Part shown: piece after piece, positions 1-5,253 of the stretch | How positions within the stretch are numbered: position 1 is the first letter of the stretch | Layout of the letters: each line of letters starts with the position of its first letter | DNA from: Carthagonibacter sp032251515 | Lineage (GTDB): Bacteria; Gemmatimonadota; Gemmatimonadetes; Palauibacterales; Palauibacteraceae | DNA: 5,253 bases | Direction of reading: 5' to 3' | Assembly (NCBI GenBank): GCA_032251515.1 | Contig: JAVVDU010000070.1 | Location: forward strand, 1-5,253 | Translations under genes and position numbers: made by a program | The notes under the pieces: generated by a model | What the model was told of the DNA's origin: nothing | The model's input: the letters and a program-made list of their open reading frames with translations, nothing else | The model's database searches: none

Positions 1-297
1 CTGCTCCTGGATGAGCCGATGGCGAGCCTGGACACGCGCATCGGCCGGTCGCTGTACGAACTCCTCGAGCGCCTGGCGGAAGACATCCCCATCGTGCTCG
101 TGTCGCACGACATCGGGGTGATCTCGCGGCACGTCCGTACCATCGCCTGTCTGAACGTGCGGCTTCATTATCATCACTCCCGCGACCTGACGGCCGAGAT
201 GGTGGAGGCCGCCTACGGTTGCCCCGTGGACCTCGTGGCGCACGGGGTGCCCCACCGGGTGCTCCCGACGCACGCCCCGCGGGAGGGCGGAAGATGA
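1..297 (+). CDS. Metal ABC transporter ATP-binding protein, ZnuC/MntB-like (5'-truncated by window edge)
   Basis: This is the C-terminal 98 residues of a cytoplasmic ABC ATPase that would power metal uptake through the permease encoded next. The reading frame is open to base 1, so the true start lies upstream; the internal ATG at 19 falls inside the Walker B/D-loop region and is not a start. Visible motifs are Walker B with the catalytic Glu (LLLDEP, residues 1-6), the D-loop (SLD, 9-11) and the H-loop His in VSHD (34-37). The tail after the H-loop (about residues 51-91) contains LHYHH, YGCPVDLVAHG and PHRVL, a His-rich ending I recognise from the zinc/manganese (ZnuC-like) ATPases; His56, 58, 59, 81, 85 and 91 lie in it. 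Walker A and the signature motif are outside the window. The stop codon overlaps the next start codon (ATGA). Metal identity (Zn versus Mn or Fe) cannot be decided from this fragment; zinc is the best guess. Confidence 0.9.
   Translation: MLLDEPMASLDTRIGRSLYELLERLAEDIPIVLVSHDIGVISRHVRTIACLNVRLHYHHSRDLTAEMVEAAYGCPVDLVAHGVPHRVLPTHAPREGGR
282..286 (+). promoter_or_regulatory. Shine-Dalgarno of the ZnuB-like permease
   Basis: GGAGG lies 7 bases before the ATG at 294, inside the last codons of the ATPase gene. It fixes the permease start at 294 rather than at an in-frame upstream candidate at 219, which would add 25 Arg/Gly/Pro-rich residues read from ATPase coding sequence. The ATGA overlap suggests translational coupling of the two genes. 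Confidence 0.75.
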
Positions 298-1136
298 TCG
301 CGGAGGCCCTGTCCTACGCCTTCTTTCAGCGGGCCCTGGCGGCGGGTCTGCTCGCTTCCGTCGCGTGCGGGATGGTCGGGTCGCTGGTCGTCGTGCGAGG
401 CATCGCGTCCGCCTCCGGGGGCCTGTCGCACGCCGCGTTCGGGGGCGTGGGGCTCGGCTTTCTGCTCGGGTTCGACCCGATGCTGGGGGCGCTGGGGTTC
501 GGGCTGGGCTCGGCGCTCGGCATCGGAGCCGCCGAGCTGCGGCTCCGGCAGGGGCTCGACACCCTCATCGCGATGGTCTGGGCCGTCGGCATGGCGCTCG
601 GCATCCTGTTCGTGTCGCTGGCGCCGGGACCGGCCCCCGACCTGCTGGGCTACCTGTTCGGCAACATCCTGTTCGTCTCCGCGGAGTATCTCCTGCTGGC
701 CGCGGCGCTGGACGCCGTCGTGCTCGCCGTCGTGCTCGCGCGGTTCCGGCGCTTGCGGGCCATCGCGTTCGACGAGGAGTTCTCCCGGGTGGTCGGGATG
801 CCCGTGGCCCGCCTGTTCCTGACGCTGCTGGCGCTGGTCGGCCTCACGGTGGTCCTCCTGATCCGCGTGGTCGGCGTGATCCTCGTGATCGCCCTCCTGA
901 CGATTCCGGCCGCCACGGCGCGACACTGGACGGCGGATCTCGCCCGCATGATGGGCCTGTCGGTTCTCCTCGGAGCGGCCGCCATCACGGCCGGTCTCTT
1001 TCTGACCTGGTTCTTGTCGGCCCGCCTCGCGGTCGACATCCCGACGGGGCCGGCCGTCATCCTCCTCGCCGCGCTCGGGTACGGGCTGTCGGCCGTGCTC
1101 CGGCGGGCGCTCCCGCTCCGGTCCGCGACGGGCTGA
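294..1136 (+). CDS. Metal ABC transporter permease, ZnuB-like (ABC-3 family)
   Basis: This 280-residue polytopic inner-membrane protein is complete and of normal length for the ABC-3 family, which carries Zn2+, Mn2+ or chelated Fe across the inner membrane. Hydrophobic segments run through nearly the whole chain, for example about residues 14-35, 48-80, 92-110, 132-149, 172-205, 221-242 and 253-269. Family-typical stretches are the N-terminal SGGLSHAAFGGVGLGFLLG (41-59), LGYLFGNILFVS (118-129), AFDEEFSRVVGMP (158-170; the cytoplasmic region expected to contact the ATPase), GVILVIALLTIPAATAR (194-210) and DIPTGPAVILL (248-258). The ATG at 294 overlaps the upstream TGA and has its own ribosome binding site. 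Together with the preceding ATPase it forms the inner-membrane part of an uptake system; the periplasmic metal-binding protein is not in the window. Metal specificity is inferred only from the ATPase tail and general family resemblance. Confidence 0.93.
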   Translation: MIAEALSYAFFQRALAAGLLASVACGMVGSLVVVRGIASASGGLSHAAFGGVGLGFLLGFDPMLGALGFGLGSALGIGAAELRLRQGLDTLIAMVWAVGMALGILFVSLAPGPAPDLLGYLFGNILFVSAEYLLLAAALDAVVLAVVLARFRRLRAIAFDEEFSRVVGMPVARLFLTLLALVGLTVVLLIRVVGVILVIALLTIPAATARHWTADLARMMGLSVLLGAAAITAGLFLTWFLSARLAVDIPTGPAVILLAALGYGLSAVLRRALPLRSATG

Positions 1137-1165
1137 GCCCGGCCGCACACCTTCCACCGGCACAT

Positions 1166-1194
1166 CAGTCCGCTCGCGCGCGCCCGCGCGACTG
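1166..1194 (+). terminator. GC-rich hairpin after the metal-uptake genes (possible terminator, no T-tract)
   Basis: The inner inverted repeat CGCGCG (1175-1180) / CGCGCG (1185-1190) closes a 4-base CGCC loop. An outer CAGT (1166-1169) pairs with ACTG (1191-1194), leaving a 5-base bulge at 1170-1174. The hairpin begins 29 bases after the permease stop, where a transcription terminator or an mRNA 3'-end stabiliser would sit. No run of T follows (the next bases are CCCCAT), so a classical intrinsic terminator is not shown, and short CG palindromes arise easily by chance in DNA this GC-rich. The rest of the 1137-1312 gap contains no -10/-35 pair or regulator site that I can recognise. Confidence 0.3.
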
Positions 1195-1295
1195 CCCCAT
1201 GCCGGCGGCCCCGCGCCACCGGCTGAAACCGGGCGTACCCGAGGTCCGTACGAGGGCGCGTCGGTCCGCTGCGTCGAGGACGGGCCGGAACCCAC

Positions 1296-1304
1296 GGGAG
1301 GAAG
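1296..1304 (+). promoter_or_regulatory. Shine-Dalgarno of the membrane fusion protein gene
   Basis: GGGAGGAAG ends 8 bases before the ATG at 1313. The frame is open far upstream and has another ATG at 1199, which would add 38 Arg/Pro-rich residues. The purine-rich site and the Lys/Arg-then-hydrophobic N-terminus directly after 1313 favour 1313 as the start. Confidence 0.7.
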
Positions 1305-1312
1305 CGGGAGCG

Positions 1313-2410
1313 ATGAAGCGGAGCACGAAGGCGATCCTGGCGGTGCTCGCGGTGTCGATCGTCGCGGGCGCCACCGGCGCCGCGGTTCGCCTGCTCGGAG
1401 ACGACGGCAGCGACGGCGTTCGGACGGTCGAGGTCGTGCGCGACACGCTGGTGCGCAAGGCCGTGGCGATCGGGAACATAGAGCCCGATGTGGAGATCGA
1501 GGTCAAGTCGCAGGTGTCCGGCGTCGTGAGGCGGCTGTTCGTCGAGGAGGGCGCGGCCGTCCAGGCCGGCGACCGTCTCCTGGAGGTCGCTCCGAACCCG
1601 ACGCCTCTCGAACTGGCGGACGCGAACCGGCAGGTGGAGCTGCGCCAGATCGAGCTGGAAAACACGCGCCGCGACCTGGAGAGGAAGCGCGAGCTGCGCG
1701 GCCGGGACTTCATCACGCAGGAGGAGCTCGATCGAGCCGAGCGCGACTTCGACCAGGCATCGGTGCACCTGCAGATGGCGAAGGAGCGCGTGGCGCTGCT
1801 CGAGAAGGGCAGCATCCGGATCGGCGACCGGAGCATCGAGGGCGTGATCCGGTCGCCCATGGCTGGCTTCGTGCTCGAGGCGCGGGTGGAGCAGGGCGAT
1901 CCGGTGGTGCCCCTCTCGAACTTCCAGGAAGGCACGGTGCTCCTGACGATGGCCGCGATGGACGACCTGCTGTTCCGGGGCACGGTCGACGAGATCGACG
2001 TGGGGCGCCTGGAGGAAGGCATGCCCGCCCGGCTCAACATCGGCGCGCTGCCCGAGGCCGCGGTGGCGGGAGAGGTGCGGAGGATCTCGCTCAAGGCCCG
2101 GGAACGCGAGAACGCCACCGTGTTTCCCATCGAGATCGCCCTGACCGACGTGGGCGATGCCAGGCTGCGGGCCGGGTACTCGGCCAGCGCGGACATCATC
2201 ATCGCCCGCCGGCCGGACGTCCTCGCCGTGCCCGAGCGCCTCGTCCGCCAGGAGGACGGGGTGGCGCGCGTCACGGTGCTGCGGCCGGACGGGACGCTGG
2301 AGGAGCGGGACATCGTCACCGGGCTGAGCGATGCGATCCTCATCGAGGTCGAGGAGGGGTTGCGGGAGGGAGAGAAGATCGTCGAGTCGCCGCCGCGCGA
2401 GATCCTCTGA
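1313..2410 (+). CDS. Periplasmic membrane fusion protein, HlyD/MacA-type efflux adaptor
   Basis: This 365-residue adaptor would sit in the periplasm, anchored in the inner membrane, and link inner-membrane permeases to an outer-membrane channel. Order of parts: a positively charged start and one hydrophobic anchor (about 7-27); the first half of a lipoyl/barrel-sandwich domain (about 55-93, with SQVSGVVRRLFVEEGAAVQAGD); a short alpha-helical coiled-coil hairpin (about 99-165); the second lipoyl half (about 178-200, IRSPMAGFVLEARVEQGD); a beta-barrel domain (about 205-297); and a membrane-proximal domain (about 300-358). At the hairpin tip, Arg124, Leu128 and Thr135 have the same spacing as the R-L-S motif of MacA/AcrA-type adaptors that dock on TolC, with Thr in place of Ser. 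It lacks an obvious lipobox Cys, so a transmembrane anchor is more likely than a lipoprotein. The permease genes start 18 bases downstream, implying one operon and one complex. Substrate is unknown. Confidence 0.92.
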   Translation: MKRSTKAILAVLAVSIVAGATGAAVRLLGDDGSDGVRTVEVVRDTLVRKAVAIGNIEPDVEIEVKSQVSGVVRRLFVEEGAAVQAGDRLLEVAPNPTPLELADANRQVELRQIELENTRRDLERKRELRGRDFITQEELDRAERDFDQASVHLQMAKERVALLEKGSIRIGDRSIEGVIRSPMAGFVLEARVEQGDPVVPLSNFQEGTVLLTMAAMDDLLFRGTVDEIDVGRLEEGMPARLNIGALPEAAVAGEVRRISLKARERENATVFPIEIALTDVGDARLRAGYSASADIIIARRPDVLAVPERLVRQEDGVARVTVLRPDGTLEERDIVTGLSDAILIEVEEGLREGEKIVESPPREIL

Positions 2411-2415
2411 GGGCC

Positions 2416-2420
2416 GGAGG
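2416..2420 (+). promoter_or_regulatory. Shine-Dalgarno supporting a GTG start for the first MacB-like permease
   Basis: GGAGG lies 8 bases before GTG at 2429. No ATG lies near the expected N-terminus, and the sequence after this GTG matches the N-terminus of the paralogous second permease (…LRAQK…R…LT… pattern), so GTG is the start. Confidence 0.75.
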
Positions 2421-2428
2421 GAGCCGCC

Positions 2429-3670
2429 GTGACCCGGCTGCGGACGGTCCTCGCGGAGTTCTGGCAGGACGTGCGGGCCCAGAAGGTCCGGACGGTGCTC
2501 ACGGTCCTCGGGATCACGTGGGGCACCGTGGCGGTGGTGGTCCTCCTGGCGTTCGGAACGGGCCTCGAGCGCGCCACCCTCAAGCGGTTCCACGGGCTCG
2601 GTGACCGGGTCGTCATGCTGTTCGGCGGCACGACGACCCGGCCGTTCCGGGGGTTCGCGGACGGCCGGACGATCCGCCTGCGGGAGGAGGATGCCCGCGT
2701 CCTGGTCCGGCAGGTTCCCGAGATCGAGCGGATCAGCCCCGAGTACAGCCGGCGCGGCACCCCGGTGCGCAACGGCCGGGCGATCGTGAACCCGAACATC
2801 ACCGGCGTGTGGCCCGACTACACCTGGATGCGGAACGTCATCCCGGACTGGGGCGGCCGCTTCCTGAACGAGGCGGACGTGGAGGGGCGCCGGCGGGTCG
2901 TCGTCCTCGGCGACCGGGTCCGCGAACTGCTGTTCGAGGGCGAGACGGGCGACGTCGTGGGGCGGACGGTCCTGATCGGCGCGACGCCGTTCACGGTGGT
3001 CGGCGTGATGCGACCCAAGAACCAGAGCTCGTCGTACAACTCGCGTGACCGCGACCGCGTGTTCATTCCCGCCAGCACGCACAGGGCCATGTTCGGAGAC
3101 GTGTACGTGAACAACATCGTCTATCAGACGGGGGGCCCGGAGGCGTCGCAGCGGGCCGAGCGCGCCGTCCGCGAAGTGCTCGGCGGCCGGTACCGCTTCG
3201 ACCCCACCGATGACGATGCGCTGGGCGTGTGGGACACCACGGAGTTCGAGAAGATGTTCGGCTACCTGTTTCTGTCCTTCCACATCTTCTTCGCGATCGT
3301 GGGCAGCTTCACCCTGACCGTGGGCGGCATCGGGGTGGCGAACATCATGTACGTGGTGGTGCGGGAGCGGACCCCGGAGATCGGCATCCGCCGCTCCGTG
3401 GGCGCCCGGAAGAGCGACATCCTCCGCCAGTTCTTCCTCGAGAGCACGGTGCTCGTCCTCGCGGGCGGCGGCATCGGGTTCGCGCTGTCGCTTCTTCTCG
3501 TCCGTTCGGTGCGCTTCGGCGACATGGAGGAGTTCATCGGCGTGCCTGTGGTCTCTCCGACCGTGGCCCTTGTCACCGTGTCGCTGCTCGGCCTCATCGC
3601 GTTTCTCGCCGGCTGGTTCCCCGCCCGTCGGGCGGCGAACCTCGACCCGGTCGAGTGCCTCCGGCACTAG
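2429..3670 (+). CDS. MacB-type ABC permease without ATPase domain (first of a paralogous pair)
   Basis: This 413-residue inner-membrane protein has the MacB/LolC/FtsX-type layout: an amphipathic N-terminal helix (RAQKVRTVLTVLGITWG, 16-32), TM1 (about 22-44), a large periplasmic MacB_PCD domain (about 45-278), then three TM segments (about 281-308, 337-358, 376-396) forming the FtsX domain. The cytoplasmic stretch after TM2, VRERTPEIGIRRSVGARKSD (311-330), is the conserved coupling region that contacts the ATPase in this family. The periplasmic part contains GGRFLNEADVEGRRRVVVLGD (142-162), a typical MacB_PCD segment. The C-terminus PARRAANLDPVECLR is also typical. There is no Walker A or Walker B, unlike E. 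coli MacB, in which ATPase and permease are fused; a separate ATPase is therefore required. It starts with GTG 18 bases after the MFP gene and is followed after 11 bases by its paralogue, with which it probably forms a heterodimer. Exported substrate is unknown. Confidence 0.93.
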   Translation: MTRLRTVLAEFWQDVRAQKVRTVLTVLGITWGTVAVVVLLAFGTGLERATLKRFHGLGDRVVMLFGGTTTRPFRGFADGRTIRLREEDARVLVRQVPEIERISPEYSRRGTPVRNGRAIVNPNITGVWPDYTWMRNVIPDWGGRFLNEADVEGRRRVVVLGDRVRELLFEGETGDVVGRTVLIGATPFTVVGVMRPKNQSSSYNSRDRDRVFIPASTHRAMFGDVYVNNIVYQTGGPEASQRAERAVREVLGGRYRFDPTDDDALGVWDTTEFEKMFGYLFLSFHIFFAIVGSFTLTVGGIGVANIMYVVVRERTPEIGIRRSVGARKSDILRQFFLESTVLVLAGGGIGFALSLLLVRSVRFGDMEEFIGVPVVSPTVALVTVSLLGLIAFLAGWFPARRAANLDPVECLRH

Positions 3671-3673
3671 GAG
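3669..3673 (+). promoter_or_regulatory. Shine-Dalgarno of the second permease, overlapping the upstream stop codon
   Basis: AGGAG begins inside the TAG stop of the first permease (3668-3670) and ends 8 bases before the ATG at 3682. This arrangement points to tight co-translation of the two permeases and fixes the start. The frame upstream stays open, but upstream of 3682 it reads only the first permease gene out of frame. Confidence 0.7.
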
Positions 3674-3681
3674 ATCGATCG

Positions 3682-4929
3682 ATGTGGCGCATCCTGCTGG
3701 AGGAGTTCCTCGGCGATCTCCGCGCGCAGAAGACCCGCTCGCTCCTGACCATGTTCGCGGTCACCTGGGGCACGGTGGCGATCGTCCTGCTCCTCGCGTT
3801 CGGCGAGGGCCTGAAGCGGCAGCTCAACACGGGGCTCCTCAACGCGGGCGAGAAGATCTTCATGACGTGGGGCGGCGAGACCGGCAAGGAGTTCGAGGGC
3901 CTGCCGCGGGGTCGCCGGGTGCGGCTCAGCGAGGAGGACATGGACCTCGTGGTGCGGTCCGTCGACGGGGTCGATGCGGCGAGTCCTTCCTACGGGCGGT
4001 GGGGCGTCACGCTCGCCTACGGCGACGTGCGGACGACCACGTACATGGAAGGGGTCCGGCCGGTGTTCTCCGAGCTGCGGAAGATGTTCCCGCAGACCGG
4101 CGGCCGGTTCATCAACGAGCGGGACGTGCGGGAGCGGAGACGTGTCCTGTTTCTCGGGGACTCCATCGCGCACCGCCTGTTCGGAGCGGAAGATCCGGTC
4201 GGGAAGTCGCTGGATCTCGATGGCCTGCCATTCACGGTGATCGGGGTCATGCGGTCGAAGTTCCAGGACAGCAACAACAACGGTCCCGACGAAGATCGGG
4301 CGATCATCCCGTCATCGACGTTCCGGGCGGTCTACGGCGACCGCTACGTGAACCACATCCTGTTCCGACCGCGCAGCGTGGAACGGGCCGAGGCGACGAA
4401 GGCGGAGATCTTCCGGGTTCTCGGGGCGCGGCACCGCTTCGATCCGACCGACGAGCGGGCCCTGCCGATGTGGGACTTCCTCGAGAGCGAGCAGGAGACG
4501 CGGAAGATCGGGATGGGCATCCAGGTCTTCCTCGGGCTCGTGGGCCTGTTCACGTTGCTGGTGGCGGGGGTGGGCATCGCCAACATCATGTACGTGGTCG
4601 TCCGCGAGCGCACGCAGGAGATCGGAGTCAAGCTCGCCGTGGGAGCGCGCAAGGCGCACATCCGGCGACAGTTCGTCTTCGAGGCGTTGCTGATCTCGCT
4701 GCTCGGCGGCCTGGTCGGGCTCCTCGCGTCGCTGGCCGTCGTCGCCCTCGTCGACCTGCTGCCGACGGCGGGAAATCCCGCCCTCGCCTACATCGCGAAT
4801 CCCCGGCTGTCGTGGCCGATCGCCCTCGGGTGCATGGGCGTGCTGGTGGTCATCGGATTCGCGGCCGGCTATCTCCCGGCCCGGCGCGCCGCGGAGGTCG
4901 ATCCCGTGGAGTCGCTCCGGTACGAGTAG
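3682..4929 (+). CDS. MacB-type ABC permease without ATPase domain (second of a paralogous pair)
   Basis: This 415-residue protein has the same architecture as its upstream neighbour: N-terminal helix RAQKTRSLLTMFAVTWG (14-30), TM1 (about 22-43), a periplasmic MacB_PCD domain (about 44-278), and three C-terminal TM segments (about 281-304, 333-357, 377-399) of the FtsX domain. The coupling region after TM2 is VRERTQEIGVKLAVGARKA (307-325), and the C-terminus PARRAAEVDPVESLRYE is family-typical. Shared blocks with the first permease include TWGTVA, GGRF.NE.DV, RFDPTD (252-257) and ANIMYVVVRERT (300-311). The most different parts lie in the periplasmic domain, for example 64-80 and 110-137. Again no ATPase motif is present. 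The spacing and stop-overlapping ribosome binding site imply equimolar production with the first permease, so a 1:1 heterodimer is the natural reading. It is the last + strand gene of the operon; the next gene is convergent. Confidence 0.93.
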   Translation: MWRILLEEFLGDLRAQKTRSLLTMFAVTWGTVAIVLLLAFGEGLKRQLNTGLLNAGEKIFMTWGGETGKEFEGLPRGRRVRLSEEDMDLVVRSVDGVDAASPSYGRWGVTLAYGDVRTTTYMEGVRPVFSELRKMFPQTGGRFINERDVRERRRVLFLGDSIAHRLFGAEDPVGKSLDLDGLPFTVIGVMRSKFQDSNNNGPDEDRAIIPSSTFRAVYGDRYVNHILFRPRSVERAEATKAEIFRVLGARHRFDPTDERALPMWDFLESEQETRKIGMGIQVFLGLVGLFTLLVAGVGIANIMYVVVRERTQEIGVKLAVGARKAHIRRQFVFEALLISLLGGLVGLLASLAVVALVDLLPTAGNPALAYIANPRLSWPIALGCMGVLVVIGFAAGYLPARRAAEVDPVESLRYE

Positions 4930-4944
4930 GCGGCGGCCCCGGCG

Positions 4945-5253
4945 TCACGGCCCGAAGAACAGGAAGGCGCCGCCACGCAGCGCGAATGCCGAGCCCGTGG
5001 CGTCGGTGTCGGGCAGGCTGCGGCCCTCGAACTCGTAGTCCCCGAGATTGAACCACGCGAACTGGCCTCCCACGTCGAACGACAGCCGGGGGGACAGGGG
5101 GATCTCGACGCCGACGAGCGCGCCCACGGCGGGGCCGCTGCGGGTCCGGGTGCCGGGAAGGAACGTCAGGCACCCGGGAACCTGTTCGAGCACCGCAGGG
5201 TCGGGCCCGCATCCCTCGTCGTCGGAGAAGCGGGACCAGCCGGCCCGGACCTG
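4945..5253 (-). CDS. Probable outer-membrane beta-barrel protein, C-terminal fragment (5' end outside window)
   Basis: The frame is open from the window edge at 5253 to the TGA at 4947-4945, giving 102 C-terminal residues. A GTG at 5193 is in frame, but the open frame continues upstream without a break, so the gene most likely starts beyond the window. The chain shows alternating, aromatic-rich strands typical of small outer-membrane barrels: SGPAVGALVGVEIPLSP (39-55), RLSFDVGGQFAWFNLGDYEF (56-75) and TGSAFALRGGAFLFFGP (86-102). Pro/Asp/Gly-rich loops or turns separate them, matching the last hairpins of an OmpA-like or opacity-type 8-strand barrel. Two Cys (15 and 28 of the fragment) lie in a loop-like stretch and could form a disulfide. 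The chain ends FFGP rather than with a terminal Phe, unlike the classical C-terminal signal. The family is inferred from strand pattern only. The gene converges on the permease operon with a 15-base gap and is not co-transcribed with it. Confidence 0.65.
   Translation of the reverse strand, partial: QVRAGWSRFSDDEGCGPDPAVLEQVPGCLTFLPGTRTRSGPAVGALVGVEIPLSPRLSFDVGGQFAWFNLGDYEFEGRSLPDTDATGSAFALRGGAFLFFGP

Noticed and set aside
1234..1252. CGTAC (1234-1238) / GTACG (1248-1252) inverted repeat before the MFP gene, considered as an operator
   Set aside because: Five base pairs around a 9-base spacer is too weak, and no regulator gene or second copy is present to support it.
365..1312. Upstream extension of the MFP reading frame, including an alternative ATG at 1199
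   Set aside because: The frame before 1313 is an Arg/Pro/Gly-rich translation overlapping the metal permease in another frame. A good ribosome binding site and a membrane-anchor N-terminus support 1313.
1165..2802. A 545-codon - strand frame rich in Ser, Arg and Thr
   Set aside because: It is a reverse-frame shadow of the MFP and first permease genes, with no recognisable family and biased composition.
650..3667. A 1005-codon open frame on the - strand, opposite the metal permease, MFP and first permease
   Set aside because: Its product is a low-complexity mix rich in His, Arg, Asp, Glu and Pro with no domain, and it lies opposite three clearly recognisable genes. Long antisense frames are expected in such GC-rich coding DNA.
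3673..3684. Short GATC-type repeat (gatcgatcgatg) at the second permease start
   Set aside because: Three tandem four-base units between the ribosome binding site and ATG are easily produced by chance, and no function is evident.
4929..4974. Inverted repeat GGCGGCG (4929-4935) / CGCCGCC (4968-4974) between and within the convergent genes, considered as a bidirectional terminator
   Set aside because: The stem is only 7 bp with a 32-base loop, has no T-tract, and lies partly in the coding sequence of the barrel protein; chance is a sufficient explanation.
3570..5051. A 493-codon + strand frame overlapping the second permease
   Set aside because: It is an Arg/Gly/Pro-rich shadow in a different frame from the recognisable permease and runs into the convergent gene.

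Overview
This is a GC-rich bacterial window that is almost entirely coding. A HlyD/MacA-type membrane fusion protein and the end of a probable outer-membrane beta-barrel protein indicate a diderm (Gram-negative-type) organism. The base composition and the MFP-permease-permease layout fit groups such as Gemmatimonadota, Acidobacteriota or Myxococcota. That placement is inference, because the window contains no marker gene.

Layout: (1) 1-297, + strand, is the C-terminal third or so of an ABC-transporter ATPase of the zinc/manganese (ZnuC/MntB-like) family. It overlaps by an ATGA junction (2) 294-1136, a complete ZnuB-like ABC-3 family permease. Together they are the end of a metal-uptake operon. 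(3) 1137-1312 is a 176-base non-coding gap with one GC-rich hairpin and no recognisable promoter. (4) 1313-2410 encodes a membrane fusion protein with a short coiled-coil hairpin that carries a TolC-contact-like tip motif. (5) 2429-3670 and (6) 3682-4929 encode two paralogous MacB-type permeases (MacB_PCD plus FtsX) that have no ATPase domain. The three genes are separated by 18 and 11 bases, and each has a good Shine-Dalgarno sequence. (7) On the - strand, converging to within 15 bases, 4945-5253 is the 3' end of a probable outer-membrane beta-barrel protein whose start lies outside the window.

The first pair probably imports a divalent metal, most likely Zn2+, across the inner membrane. The MFP and two permeases form a MacAB-like exporter or mechanotransmission complex in which the two permeases would pair as a heterodimer. 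This module has no dedicated ATPase gene in the window: the upstream neighbour is the metal permease and the downstream neighbour is convergent. The ATPase must be supplied from elsewhere, and this is the most notable feature of the region. I found no RNA gene, mobile element, CRISPR array or clearly new system.
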